From JANQOH01 sp965214495 (lineage in GTDB: Bacteria > Pseudomonadota > Alphaproteobacteria > UBA7887), in contig OZ243958.1 of assembly GCA_965214495.1 (NCBI GenBank), forward strand, positions 3,162,001-3,226,000: DNA of 64,000 nucleotides. The letters are read 5' to 3'. Positions 1 through 8,737 of the stretch are shown one piece after another. A program made the translations under genes and the position numbers. The notes below the pieces were generated by a model. The model worked only from the letters and a program-made list of their open reading frames with translations. It was not told where the DNA came from and ran no database searches. Position 1 is the first letter of the stretch, and each line of letters opens with the position of its first letter.

Positions 1-196
1 CGGCGTCGATGATCCCGTCGCGCGCCGCGTCCTCGACCGAGCGCTCCTGCGCGATCGCGATGCCCGTCCTCACGCCGACATCGACGGCGACGTCCGCCGG
101 GGAACAGGCTGCCAGCAACGGCGGAACTACGAGGACGGCGACGAGCGCCAAGCGTCGGGTAGATGAACAGGCCACAGAAAACGCAGGCTTGGCCAC
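1..196 (-). CDS. BON-domain-like lipoprotein, N-terminal fragment
   Basis: This is the start of a reverse-strand gene that runs off the left edge. The reading frame gives a hydrophobic stretch ending in a lipobox (LLAAC) and then a segment containing [15 protein letters not shown], which resembles the start of BON-domain (OsmY-like) lipoproteins. Those genes commonly follow yraN in alphaproteobacteria. A GTG at 196 preceded by GGTGAG is the likely start, overlapping yraN by about 70 bases; a TTG at 151 is an alternative. The predicted product is an envelope lipoprotein. The family call rests on a short fragment and on gene order, so it is moderate. The lipobox is clear. Confidence 0.5.
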   Translation of the reverse strand, partial: MAKPAFSVACSSTRRLALVAVLVVPPLLAACSPADVAVDVGVRTGIAIAQERSVEDAARDGIIDA

Positions 197-525
197 GGTC
201 TCACCAGCATAACGTCGAAGCGGCCCGACAATGTGCCGAAGCGCGGGTGACGCGCAAGAAACATTTCCGCCGCGCGCGCGATTCGACGGCGTTGGCGAGA
301 GTCGGGCGCCCCGGTCCTGTCGGGCGCGCCGGCGCGGGCCTTGACCTCGATGAACGCGACGATCGGGCCGCGCCGGGCGATGATGTCGATCTCGCCGGCC
401 GGGCAGCGCCAATTGCGGGCGACGATGCGCCACCCGCACGCTCGCAGGCGCCACCGGCAGAACAGCTCCGCGCGCCGCCCGAACCGCCAGGCGCGCTGGC
501 GCGATTCAACGCTCGGCGCCGTCAT
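127..525 (-). CDS. yraN: YraN family (UPF0102) nuclease-fold protein
   Basis: The product is about 133 residues, normal for the UPF0102 family, which has a restriction-endonuclease-like fold and no firmly established role. The N-terminal GRRAE motif, the core EIDIIARRG and the following IEVKAR reproduce the family's E/D-x-ExK pattern. An ATG at 552 would add nine residues. The ATG at 525 fits the family better and still overlaps the end of rsmI. Gene order rsmI-yraN-BON lipoprotein is a common alphaproteobacterial arrangement, which supports co-transcription. Confidence 0.85.
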   Translation of the reverse strand: MTAPSVESRQRAWRFGRRAELFCRWRLRACGWRIVARNWRCPAGEIDIIARRGPIVAFIEVKARAGAPDRTGAPDSRQRRRIARAAEMFLARHPRFGTLSGRFDVMLVRPWPSLRFLWPVHLPDAWRSSPSS

Positions 526-1378
526 CGTGCCCGAGCGCGAGCGCGCGCTCATAGACCGCGCGTCTCGGCGCGCCGGTCGCAGCCGCCACCTGCCGCACGG
601 CGTCGCGCACAGTCATGGTGCGAAGGGCGCCGGCGAGCTTCGCATCGACCGCGACCCGGTCCACACGCTTCGCGGCGGGCGGCGGGCCGACGACCAGCAC
701 GATCTCGCCTTTCGGCGGCGGCGCGTCGGCCGCTTCGGCGGCGAGATCGCACAACGAGCCGCGGCGTATTTCCTCGTGACGCTTGGTCAGTTCGCGCGCG
801 ATGGCCAACTGGCGTTCGCCGAGCGCCGCCGCGAGGTCGCGCAGCGTGGCGGCGAGACGCTTCGCGGACTCGAACAGGACCACCGTCATGTCGAGATCGG
901 CGAGCGCGGCAAGCGCGGCGCGCCGGGCACCGCCGCGCGGCGGCAGGAATCCCGCGAACGTGAAGCGATCGCAAGGCAGCCCCGACACCGAGAGCGCCGC
1001 GATGACGCTCGACGGCCCGGGAACCGTCCTCACCTGAACGCCGGCGTCGATCGCCGCGCCTACGAGGCGATATCCGGGATCGGAGATCAACGGCGTGCCG
1101 GAATCGCTCACCAGCGCCACCGCCTCGCCGCGTTCGAGCCGATTCAGCAGGCCGGGCAGAACCCGCGCCGCGTTGTGATCGTGATAGGCGAGCAAGCGGG
1201 CCTTGGTGCCGCGCGCCGCCAGCAGCCTCCCCGTGCGCCGCGTGTCTTCGCAGGCGACGAGGTCGGCCTCGCTCAGCACCGCGCAGGCGCGCCGGGTCAT
1301 ATCGTCGAGATTGCCGATCGGCGTTGCCACGACGTAAAGGCCCGACGCCAGCTTGCCCGCAGTTCTCATGACGCTCAT
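506..1378 (-). CDS. rsmI: 16S rRNA (cytidine(1402)-2'-O)-methyltransferase RsmI
   Basis: A 290-residue SAM-dependent tetrapyrrole-methylase-fold enzyme that 2'-O-methylates C1402 of 16S rRNA. Visible signatures are [15 protein letters not shown] near residues 17-31, [10 protein letters not shown] near 44-53, [16 protein letters not shown] at 91-106 and FAGFLPPRG near 141-149. Length matches the family. It is divergent from the LpoA-like lipoprotein gene at 1501 and overlaps yraN downstream. A second in-frame ATG lies three codons inside (1369). Confidence 0.95.
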   Translation of the reverse strand: MSVMRTAGKLASGLYVVATPIGNLDDMTRRACAVLSEADLVACEDTRRTGRLLAARGTKARLLAYHDHNAARVLPGLLNRLERGEAVALVSDSGTPLISDPGYRLVGAAIDAGVQVRTVPGPSSVIAALSVSGLPCDRFTFAGFLPPRGGARRAALAALADLDMTVVLFESAKRLAATLRDLAAALGERQLAIARELTKRHEEIRRGSLCDLAAEAADAPPPKGEIVLVVGPPPAAKRVDRVAVDAKLAGALRTMTVRDAVRQVAAATGAPRRAVYERALALGHDDGAER

Positions 1379-1500
1379 ACAGGGGCGCCCCGCCGTCTCA
1401 CAGATCCTCGAACCCGGACGGGCCGTTTACTTCTCCCGGCGGCTACGCTACCGTCGGGCCAGCCCATGAGAGAACGCTGATCGCGAAGGGCGTCACGCCC

Positions 1501-2772
1501 ATGAATGTCGCGTCGAACGCGCGGCGGCTTTCGACCGTCGCTCTCTGCGCCGTTCTTCCGGCCGTGCTCGCCGGCTGCGCCGGCACGGTATCGCCCGAAA
1601 CGCCCGTTGTGCAAGAAGCGCCGGCCGACGAGGCAGCCGCCGCGGCCGAACTCGCCCTCCCCGAACCGCCGGTCCACGTCGCCGAGGCGGAAGAGGCGGA
1701 GCCGGACAGGTTTCCCGGTATCGAGCGCGGTCGTGTCAGGGCCGCCCTGTTGCTGCCGCTTTCGGGGCGGCAGGCCGCGGTCGGCAAGGCCATCGCCCAT
1801 GCGGCCTGGTTGGCGCTGTTCGATCGCGCCGACGAAGGGTTCGTTCTGTTGCCCGGAGATACCGGCGGCGCGCCCGAGGGCGCGGCGGCGGCGCTGGAGA
1901 ACGCACTTTCCGAGGGCGCCGACATCGTGCTCGGTCCGCTGCTCGGCGACTCCGCGCGCCGCATCGCGCCGCTCGTCCGGTCGGCCGGCGTGCCGGTCAT
2001 CTCCTTCACCAACGACCGCCGCGTCGCCGGCGACGGGCTTTACGTCATGGGCGTGACTCCGGCCCGTCAGGTCGAAACGGTGGTCGCATATGCGCGGTCC
2101 TTGGGTCATGTCCGCTTCGGCGCGCTCTTGCCCCGCGGTCCGTATGGCGAGGCGATCGTCGAAGCGCTTCGTGAAGCGGCTGTGCGGCACACCGCCGCGG
2201 TCGGCCGGGTGGCCTATTTCGAGCCGGGCGGCGCGGATGCGGTGACGGCGGCGATCGAGAGTCTCGTCGCCGCGCGGACCGAACCGGGCGGCGGCTTCGA
2301 TGCCCTGTTGATCGCGGCGGGCAATGAACTGGCCGCTCTGGCGCCCCTGTTGCCCTATCACGGTCTCGACCCCGCCGAAGTGCGCTTTTTCGGGGTGGGT
2401 GTAGGGAAGGACCCGACGATCCTCGGCGAGCCCGCGCTTCTGGATGCGTTTTTCGCGGCGCCGGGCGTCGGCCCCGCCTTTCGCGATTTCGCTGCCCGTT
2501 ATCATGCCGCTGTCGGCGCGCAACCGCCTCCCATAGCGGCGCTGGGCTACGACGCGGTAGCGCTCGCCGCCGCCATCGCCGACAGGCCGGGCGGGGCGGG
2601 TTTCGGCGGCGATGCGTTGAACGATCCGGCCGGTTTCGTCGGAATCGGCGGCATTTTTCGCTTTCGCGACGACAATGTCGCCGAGCGCGGGCTGGCGATC
2701 TACCGGATCGCGCGCAACGGTTTCGAAGTCGTGGTTCCCGCGCCCGAAACCTTTGGCGGTCCCGCTTTCTAG
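1501..2772 (+). CDS. penicillin-binding protein activator (LpoA-like) lipoprotein
   Basis: A 423-residue lipoprotein with signal peptide and lipobox LAGC at residues 23-26. An acidic, Ala/Glu/Pro-rich linker follows (about 27-70). The rest is a type-1 periplasmic-binding-protein fold: RVRAALLLPLSGRQAAVG near 77-95, then ADIVLGPLLGD and GVPVISFTND. In alphaproteobacteria such proteins sit divergently from rsmI/yraN and are annotated as activators of peptidoglycan synthases, by analogy with LpoA. The 122-base gap to rsmI should hold divergent promoters; none was resolved. The PBP-activator role is inferred from family and context. Confidence 0.85.
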   Translation: MNVASNARRLSTVALCAVLPAVLAGCAGTVSPETPVVQEAPADEAAAAAELALPEPPVHVAEAEEAEPDRFPGIERGRVRAALLLPLSGRQAAVGKAIAHAAWLALFDRADEGFVLLPGDTGGAPEGAAAALENALSEGADIVLGPLLGDSARRIAPLVRSAGVPVISFTNDRRVAGDGLYVMGVTPARQVETVVAYARSLGHVRFGALLPRGPYGEAIVEALREAAVRHTAAVGRVAYFEPGGADAVTAAIESLVAARTEPGGGFDALLIAAGNELAALAPLLPYHGLDPAEVRFFGVGVGKDPTILGEPALLDAFFAAPGVGPAFRDFAARYHAAVGAQPPPIAALGYDAVALAAAIADRPGGAGFGGDALNDPAGFVGIGGIFRFRDDNVAERGLAIYRIARNGFEVVVPAPETFGGPAF

Positions 2773-2828
2773 CGACCGCACGGTTGGCTGCCGTTCCGTT
2801 CGTCCGGGCGGCGGAAAGGAGGCAAAAC

Positions 2829-4217
2829 ATGGTTTTCCTGCACGATCGGGACGGCACGCGCTTGCCGATCAAGGTCGACTCCACATCCAACGGCGAGTTC
2901 GCGCCCATACCGCTCGACCCGGCGAACCGGGCCGGCAACCGGCAGGCCCATGCGCGGGCGGGCGAGAACGCGCGGCGCCTCGGCCTGTCGCGGCGCGCCT
3001 TCATGGTCTCGGCTTGCGGCGCGGCGACCACCCTGCTCGCCCTCAATCGCGCCAATGCCGAAGCGGGTCGGACCGGCGGTTTCTTCGACCTGCCCGAAGT
3101 CGCGGCGCTCGACGCCGACGCCGCGGCGGAAAGTCTGAACGGCCGTGAGTTCGTGTTCGACGTCCAGGGCCACTTCGTCGGCCAGCACGGTCTGGGGCGG
3201 GTCGGACTCGGCGGATCGGAGGCGTTCATCAAGGACATCTTCCTCGATTCCGACACCGACATGATGGTGCTGTCGTTCATTCCCTCGCACCGGGAACGGG
3301 AACTGCTCACCATCCAGGAAGCCGACGAGACCCGCCGCATCATCGACACGATGGAAGGCAGCCGCCGTCTGTTGATCCACGGCAGGGTCAACCCCAATCA
3401 GGACGGCGATCTCGACGGAATGGACGAACTCGCCGGGCGCTGGGGGGTGGCGGCGTGGAAGACCTACACCCAGTGGGGACCGAACGGCGGCAAGGGGTTC
3501 TTTCTGCACGACGACATCGGTCTGGCGCTGATCGAGAAGGCGCGCGCGCTCGGGGTGAGAAATATCTGCATCCACAAGGGCTTGCCGTTCGGACGCCGAT
3601 CGTGGGAACACAGCCTGGCGAGCGATATCGGAGTCGTCGCCCGAATGTTCCCGGACGTGAACTTCCTCGTCTATCACTCGGGCTACATCAGCGGCCGGAC
3701 CGAAGGACCCTACGATCCCGCTCGCGGTGAGGGTGTGGACGAACTGATCCGCTCGGTCGAGGAAAACGGCGTCGGGCGCAACGCCAATGTTTACGCCGAG
3801 CTCGGCAGCACGTGGCGGTTTCTGATGCGCGACCCCGACGGCGCGGCCCATGTGATCGGCAAGCTGGTCAAGCATATCGGCGAGAACAACGTTCTCTACG
3901 GCTCCGATTGCATCTGGTATGGCTCGCCGCAGGATCAGATTCAGGCGCTGCGCACGTTTCAGATCTCGCCGGCGCTGCAGGAGGCGCACGGCTACGCGCC
4001 GATCACTGACTCCTTGCGGGCGCGAATCTTCGGCCTCAACGCCGCCGCCGTTTACGGCATCGACGTCCAGGAAGTGCTGCAACGGGCGCGCAACGACCGT
4101 TTCGGGCGGAAACGCGAAGCGCACCGTGCTGCGCCCGATCCGCATTTCCTGACTTTCGGCCCGAAAACCCGCCGGGAGTTCGCCGCTCTTCTCAAATCGC
4201 GCGGCGGCCCGCTCTAA
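2829..4217 (+). CDS. Tat-exported amidohydrolase family protein
   Basis: A 462-residue amidohydrolase-2 type TIM-barrel protein (the ACMSD / 2-pyrone-4,6-dicarboxylate hydrolase superfamily). The ATG at 2829 is chosen because AAAGGAGG lies at 2815-2822. A twin-arginine motif SRRAFMV (residues 54-60) followed by a hydrophobic h-region ending ALNRANA indicates Tat export, but the n-region of over 50 residues is unusually long. Barrel motifs include DVQGHFVG, HKGLPFG, YHSGYISG and YGSDCIWYG, supplying His and Asp ligands. The substrate is unknown. It ends tail-to-tail with the MBL hydrolase, overlapping by 4 bases. Confidence 0.8.
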   Translation: MVFLHDRDGTRLPIKVDSTSNGEFAPIPLDPANRAGNRQAHARAGENARRLGLSRRAFMVSACGAATTLLALNRANAEAGRTGGFFDLPEVAALDADAAAESLNGREFVFDVQGHFVGQHGLGRVGLGGSEAFIKDIFLDSDTDMMVLSFIPSHRERELLTIQEADETRRIIDTMEGSRRLLIHGRVNPNQDGDLDGMDELAGRWGVAAWKTYTQWGPNGGKGFFLHDDIGLALIEKARALGVRNICIHKGLPFGRRSWEHSLASDIGVVARMFPDVNFLVYHSGYISGRTEGPYDPARGEGVDELIRSVEENGVGRNANVYAELGSTWRFLMRDPDGAAHVIGKLVKHIGENNVLYGSDCIWYGSPQDQIQALRTFQISPALQEAHGYAPITDSLRARIFGLNAAAVYGIDVQEVLQRARNDRFGRKREAHRAAPDPHFLTFGPKTRREFAALLKSRGGPL

Positions 4218-5104
4218 CCGGGCAGGCGATACGAAGAGTCGATTCCGGGCGCACCGTCGCAGACGACGCGCCCGGCGCCGACCAGATGAATCAGGTGCGC
4301 CAGCACGGACCGCCCGGCGGCGGCGCGTAAACGCGGGTCCAGGCCGGCATACATGGCGCGCACCAGTGCTGGAACCGTGTCGGGACCGTCGGCAAGGAAG
4401 CGCAGGATCTGCGCCTCGCGCTGCCGACGGTGGGCGGCAAGGGCCTTGACGAACGGCGCCGGCTCGGCGATCGGCGCGCCGTGGGTCGGGTAGTAGCGGA
4501 TGTCGTCGCGCGTCCGAAGCTTGTCCAGCGAGGCCATATAGGCGGCCATGTCGCCGTCGGGCGGCGAGACCACCGTGGTGGACCATCCCATGACGTGATC
4601 GCCCGAGAACAGCGCCCGTTCCTCGTCGAGCGCGAAACACAGATGGTTCGACGTGTGGCCCGGCGTATGCACGGCCCGGAGCGTCCATCCCGGCCCGGTG
4701 AGTGCGTCGCCGTCCCGCATGACGTGATCGGGCGCGAAATCGAAATCGCCGCCCTCTTCCACGGGGACGCCGCGATCGGCGCCGTGCGGACCGTAGCCGA
4801 AGGTCGCCGCGGCGGTCAGCGCCTTGAGCCGCGCCGAGGCGGGAGAATGGTCGATATGCGTATGGGTGACGACGATGTGGCTCACCGACTCGCCGTCGAG
4901 CGCTGCGATCAGCGCATCGACATGGGCGGCGATCGCGGGGCCGGGATCGATGACGGCGACCGCGCCGCGCCCGACGATATAGGTCCCGGTACCATGGAAG
5001 GTAAACGGGCTCGGGTTGCGCGCGACGACGCGGCGCACCAGCGGACTCACGCGGGCCGCAACCCCGTATTCGAAATCGAGAGAGGTGTCGAACGGCAGGT
5101 CCAT
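4214..5104 (-). CDS. MBL-fold metallo-hydrolase (LACTB2-like)
   Basis: A 296-residue metallo-beta-lactamase-fold hydrolase. The zinc motif THTHIDH lies at residues 80-86, with further ligands in VHTPGHTSNH and FSGDHVMGW. The C-terminal third is a small helical/winged-helix region, as in LACTB2-type RNases and thioesterase-like MBL enzymes. Substrate is not predictable. The ATG at 5104 starts the reading frame and the gene faces away from the TonB receptor, so the 319-base interval to 5423 serves both. Confidence 0.85.
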   Translation of the reverse strand: MDLPFDTSLDFEYGVAARVSPLVRRVVARNPSPFTFHGTGTYIVGRGAVAVIDPGPAIAAHVDALIAALDGESVSHIVVTHTHIDHSPASARLKALTAAATFGYGPHGADRGVPVEEGGDFDFAPDHVMRDGDALTGPGWTLRAVHTPGHTSNHLCFALDEERALFSGDHVMGWSTTVVSPPDGDMAAYMASLDKLRTRDDIRYYPTHGAPIAEPAPFVKALAAHRRQREAQILRFLADGPDTVPALVRAMYAGLDPRLRAAAGRSVLAHLIHLVGAGRVVCDGAPGIDSSYRLPG

Positions 5105-5304
5105 CGTTCGCTGTTCGGGCTTCGGGGCGAGGTCGTTGCGTTCGCCTTCCGGGGTCGGCGAGGCGTGTGACGTTACTCCACAAGCACACGATAGACCAAG
5201 GGCCGTGTCCCCGTTTGCCGGCGCCTCGCGAGCCGGGCCCTATGGCAGGGATTCTCAGGTCGATCGACGCTCGCGGGCAGCAGCCCCGCCATCGTGCGAT
5301 ACAT

Positions 5305-5319
5305 TGCGAATGCGTCGCA
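5305..5319. promoter_or_regulatory. candidate Fur-type operator
   Basis: The 15-mer TGCGAATGCGTCGCA has perfect 5-base arms (TGCGA/TCGCA) and the 7-1-7 geometry typical of Fur boxes. It sits upstream of the candidate promoter for the TonB-dependent receptor, where iron control is expected. Identification as Fur is inference from geometry and context. Confidence 0.35.
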
Positions 5320-5349
5320 GTTTCAAAACGAGAAAACTGAAACAAATTC

Positions 5350-5377
5350 TTTACAAACCAGTTGTGTCCGGTATTTT
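5350..5377 (+). promoter_or_regulatory. candidate sigma-70 promoter of the TonB receptor gene
   Basis: TTTACA at 5350-5355 and TATTTT at 5372-5377 are separated by 16 bases, in a conspicuously A+T-rich island (about 5320-5400) within a very GC-rich genome. The receptor start is 47 bases further on. The remainder of the 5105-5423 interval holds no gene that could be supported. Confidence 0.4.
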
Positions 5378-5423
5378 CATGATCTATTTTCCCGGCAGGG
5401 GGTTGGTCCGAAAGGAGACGGAG

Positions 5424-8018
5424 ATGATGACTATCCGGTCAACCGTCGTTCGATCTTTCCGGGGCGCAGTTCTGGCGGCGTTGTTTTCCGTGCCCGCCTC
5501 CGCTCAGACCGAGAGCATGCCCGCCGTGATCGAGCTTCAGCCGATTGACGTGATCGGCGCGTTGGCGCCCGTGCGTTCGGCGCTGGAAACCGCCGTTCCG
5601 GTCGATATCATCGACGACGAGCGCCTCGCCGAAACCGGAGCCACCGAGACGGGCCGCGCCATTCAGGCGGCGGCGCCGTCGTTCAACTTCTCGAGTTCGA
5701 CCATCTCCGACGGCACCGATGCGCTGCGCCCGGCGACCCTGCGCGGACTGGGGCCGGATCAGACGCTGGTGCTGATCAACGGCAAGCGCCGCCATCCGAG
5801 CGCGCTGGTGCATGTCAACCGCTCCGTGGGTCGCGGCACCGCGGGAACCGACCTGAACGCGATTCCCCTGGCCTCGGTCGGGCGGGTGGAAGTGCTGCGC
5901 GACGGTGCGGCGGCGCGCTACGGATCGGACGCCATCGCCGGCGTGATCAACCTCGTGCTCAAGGACTACGCCGAAGGCGGCGAGGCGAACGCCACGGTAG
6001 GGCAGACGTTCGAGGGCGACGGGCTGGTGCGCCACGCGAACGCGGTACAGGGCATCGGCCTGGGCGACGCCGGGTTCCTCACCCTGACCGCCGATCTGCG
6101 CAGCCGCGACGCCACGAACCGCGCCGGCCTCACCGGCGTGTGCCAATACGCGACGGACGACGACGGCAAGTGCAGCGACCCGAGGGAAAGAACCTTCGAC
6201 CGGCAGAATTTCCGCATCGGCGACGCGGAGTCGTTGTCGCGAAGCGTGTGGTTCAACGCGGAAACCCTGGCGGCCGACATGGCGATCCTTTACGCCTTCG
6301 GCGGCTACACGATACGCGACAATACGTCGGGCGGCTTTTACCGCCGCGCCAACCAGGGCGATCGCAACCCGCGGCAACTGGATCCGGAAACCGAAGACGT
6401 TCTCAAAGAGCAGCACTATCCCGACGGCTTTTTGCCCCTGATCGAGACCGGGATCGAGGATCTTTCGATCGGCGCGGGAGCCGAATTCGTGGTCGGCCGC
6501 TGGAATCTCGACGCCAGCGTGACGCACGGTCGGAACACGTTCGATTTCGGCGTTTCGAACTCGCTCAACGCCTACCGGTATCAGCAAGAGGGGGTTGCGG
6601 TCACCGAAGTGGATTCGGGCGGTCTCGGCCACCGGCAGACCGCCTTCAACATCGATGCGCAGCGGTCGGTCGGCCTGCTCGACAGACCGGCGGAAGTGGC
6701 CGCCGGGGTCGAATACCGGATCGACAAATACACGATCCGCGCCGGCGAACGCGACAGTTGGTTCGGTTGCATCGACGAAGACGATACAGGCGCCGCCTGC
6801 GACGGCGCTGCGGTGGGCGGCATTCAGGTGTTTCCCGGGTTCCGCCCCTCGAACGAGGTCGACGAATCGCGGCGAAGCGCAGCGCTTTATATCGACAGCG
6901 AGACGCGGCTGACCGATCGCTTCGCCCTTGGTCTGGCAGTTCGAGGAGAGAACTTCGAGGACTTCGGTTCGACCGTCAACGGCAAGGTCACCGCGCGTTA
7001 CGACGTGACGCCGGCGTTCGCGCTTCGCGGCGCCGCCAACACCGGTTTCCGCGCGCCTTCGCTGCACCAGAAATTCTTCAACAACATCAGCACCCAGTTC
7101 ACGCCGGAAGGCGCGTTCGAGGTCGGCACGTTCCGCAACGACAGCCCGCTCGCCCGGCGGCTCGGCATTCCGGCACTGAAGGAAGAGACCTCTCGCAACG
7201 TGGCAGGCGGTGTCGTTTGGAGTCCGTTGCCGCGGTTCTCGATCACTCTGGACGCCTACCAGATCGACATCGACGACCGGATCATGATCAGCGGTTTCGT
7301 CACCGAGGAGGGTCTCACCGCCGGCTGCGCCACCGGCGACACGGCCTGCGTGGCGCTCGTCGATGCGGCCATGACCGATATAGGCAGGGCCCAGTTCTTT
7401 CTGAACGCCGGGCCCACCCGCACGCGGGGGATCGATCTCGTCGCCGAGCATGAGGGGGAGATCCTCGGCGGCGGCTTCCGCCTCACCGGCGCCGCGTCGT
7501 GGAGCCGGACCCGCTTCACGGAAGACTTCAACTCTCCCGGATTGCTGGGCAATCTCGGCGATGCCCTGTTCGACGACCGCGACAAAGCGTTCATTGAAGT
7601 GTCGCAGCCGCGTTGGCGCATGAATCTCGAGGGCGCCTGGTCGCGCGATGAGTGGAGCTTCAACCTCGGCACACGCATCTACGGTCCTTACGAAGTGCCG
7701 GAAGTGGACGGTCCTCCCGTGCAGCTTCAGAAATACGGCGCGAAGACCCTGGTCGATACAAGGATCGGTTACTCGGTCTTCGATGGCGTGACCCTGATGA
7801 TCGGCGCCGACAATCTGTTCGACATTCGTCCGGACGAGCAGAAAATCGGCTTCTCCCGCAACGGCTGCATCGCTGCGGACGGCACTCCCGGCGCTCAGGG
7901 AACCTGCGGCGAGAATCCCATCGTCGATTCGAACGGCGTATTCACCTATTCCCGCCGCGCCGCGCCGTTCGGCATCAACGGCGGCTTCTACTACGCAAGA
8001 ATGGCGCTGCGCTGGTAA
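5424..8018 (+). CDS. TonB-dependent outer-membrane receptor
   Basis: An 864-residue TonB-dependent receptor. The ATG at 5424 (followed by a second ATG) has AAAGGAG at 5411-5417. A signal peptide ends in ASA near residue 28. The plug domain follows, with PATLRGLGPDQTLVLINGKR and VEVLRDGAAARYGSDAIAGV, then a beta-barrel with EVSQPRWRMNLEG, a TYxR-like NTGFRAPSLHQ segment and a C-terminal strand ending in RMALRW. It should import a siderophore, cobalamin, sugar or similar ligand using TonB energy. Cysteine pairs such as CIDEDDTGAAC lie in predicted extracellular loops. No partner transporter is adjacent, so the ligand is unknown. Confidence 0.93.
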   Translation: MMTIRSTVVRSFRGAVLAALFSVPASAQTESMPAVIELQPIDVIGALAPVRSALETAVPVDIIDDERLAETGATETGRAIQAAAPSFNFSSSTISDGTDALRPATLRGLGPDQTLVLINGKRRHPSALVHVNRSVGRGTAGTDLNAIPLASVGRVEVLRDGAAARYGSDAIAGVINLVLKDYAEGGEANATVGQTFEGDGLVRHANAVQGIGLGDAGFLTLTADLRSRDATNRAGLTGVCQYATDDDGKCSDPRERTFDRQNFRIGDAESLSRSVWFNAETLAADMAILYAFGGYTIRDNTSGGFYRRANQGDRNPRQLDPETEDVLKEQHYPDGFLPLIETGIEDLSIGAGAEFVVGRWNLDASVTHGRNTFDFGVSNSLNAYRYQQEGVAVTEVDSGGLGHRQTAFNIDAQRSVGLLDRPAEVAAGVEYRIDKYTIRAGERDSWFGCIDEDDTGAACDGAAVGGIQVFPGFRPSNEVDESRRSAALYIDSETRLTDRFALGLAVRGENFEDFGSTVNGKVTARYDVTPAFALRGAANTGFRAPSLHQKFFNNISTQFTPEGAFEVGTFRNDSPLARRLGIPALKEETSRNVAGGVVWSPLPRFSITLDAYQIDIDDRIMISGFVTEEGLTAGCATGDTACVALVDAAMTDIGRAQFFLNAGPTRTRGIDLVAEHEGEILGGGFRLTGAASWSRTRFTEDFNSPGLLGNLGDALFDDRDKAFIEVSQPRWRMNLEGAWSRDEWSFNLGTRIYGPYEVPEVDGPPVQLQKYGAKTLVDTRIGYSVFDGVTLMIGADNLFDIRPDEQKIGFSRNGCIAADGTPGAQGTCGENPIVDSNGVFTYSRRAAPFGINGGFYYARMALRW

Positions 8019-8032
8019 CAGGGCGGCGACAG

Positions 8033-8060
8033 CGGCGGCGCGCCTTCGGGCACGCCGCCG
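8033..8060 (+). terminator. strong UUCG-loop hairpin after the TonB receptor gene
   Basis: The arm CGGCGGCGCGCC (8033-8044) pairs with GGCACGCCGCCG (8049-8060) with one mismatch, closing a TTCG tetraloop. It begins 15 bases after the receptor stop codon. There is no long T-run, so it is either a GC-rich terminator or an mRNA 3'-stabilising hairpin. Confidence 0.6.
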
Positions 8061-8061
8061 T

Positions 8062-8230
8062 TGAATTGCGGTGCGCGGGCGTCTCGCCCGCATTGCTGCG
8101 CCAGGCGCCATCGGCCTGTAGGGGCGCCCCTTGTGGGCGCCCGACCCCCTCGAACAAACAGGGAACAAGGGCGGGCGCCCGCAAGGGTTCCCCCCCTACG
8201 GGAATTGTCGCAGTTCGTGTGGGTTCGTGC
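8062..8230. repeat. REP-like intergenic repeat, copy A
   Basis: This segment contains the palindromic core GCGGGCGTCTCGCCCGC (8076-8092) and two inverted modules. One is GTAGGGGCGCCCCTTGTGGG (from 8118), whose arms fold into a GC hairpin. The other is the reverse form ending CCCCCCTACGGG near 8190-8202, followed by AATTGTCGCAGTTCG. Matching modules occur at 20067-20262 and 37239-37263. The layout resembles BIME/REP doublets mobilised by REP-associated transposases, but no such transposase is in the window. Confidence 0.65.
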
Positions 8231-8292
8231 TGGTAACGACAGCCGCCTCCGAGACGGTTGCATTCACGTTCGCGCAGGCGCAAATTGCATTT

Positions 8293-8640
8293 GTGACAAG
8301 CGGAGCGGTTCCGTTGGCGGATGTCCCGATCGCAGACGACCTCTTGAACCCGCGTGGTCCGAATGCGGGTCGGTTGGTGACGCGCGACGACATTCGCTCG
8401 TTCGTGGCCGTCGCAGCACTGCTCATCGGCATGGGCGGGATGGGGCTGTTTTTCTCCGACAACTTCAACGCCCGCGCGACGACCATGGAAACGCATATCG
8501 CGGCGCGCATGGAGCGCCTCGAGGCGGGTCTGGGCGACCTTCGCGAGCATATGCGCGGAGTGGACCAGCGCTTCGACCGGATCGACGAGCGCCTCGACCG
8601 GATCGATGAACGCTTTGTCCGAAGCGACACGGAATCGTAA
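8293..8640 (+). CDS. small membrane protein with C-terminal coiled coil
   Basis: An unrecognised protein of about 115 residues. It has a single hydrophobic segment (FVAVAALLIGMGGMGLFF) followed by a heptad-rich, charged tail with repeats such as FDRIDERLDRIDERF, predicted to form a coiled coil. The reading frame is open from 8131, but the first 100 bases lie in the REP-like repeat, so a later start is likely. GTG at 8293 is a guess; GTG at 8377 is also possible. Its architecture resembles the protein at 29714-30160, but they share no obvious identity. The function is unknown. Confidence 0.45.
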   Translation: MTSGAVPLADVPIADDLLNPRGPNAGRLVTRDDIRSFVAVAALLIGMGGMGLFFSDNFNARATTMETHIAARMERLEAGLGDLREHMRGVDQRFDRIDERLDRIDERFVRSDTES

Positions 8641-8737
8641 CGATTCCGACCGCTCGCCAGGACGACTCTTCGGCGCACGCGCCATGAACGCCGGCGGTGG
8701 CCTCCAGGCTCACCCTCACCGCCGACGCAACTGACCC

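Noticed and set aside
5439..8168. Reverse-strand open frame of about 909 residues across the TonB receptor
   Set aside because: It lies wholly inside the receptor gene and has no family signature; the GC-rich third positions leave few stops.
8131..8292. Extended N-terminus of the small coiled-coil protein
   Set aside because: The extra residues are encoded by the REP-like repeat and are Cys/Gly/Pro-rich, so a later start is more likely.
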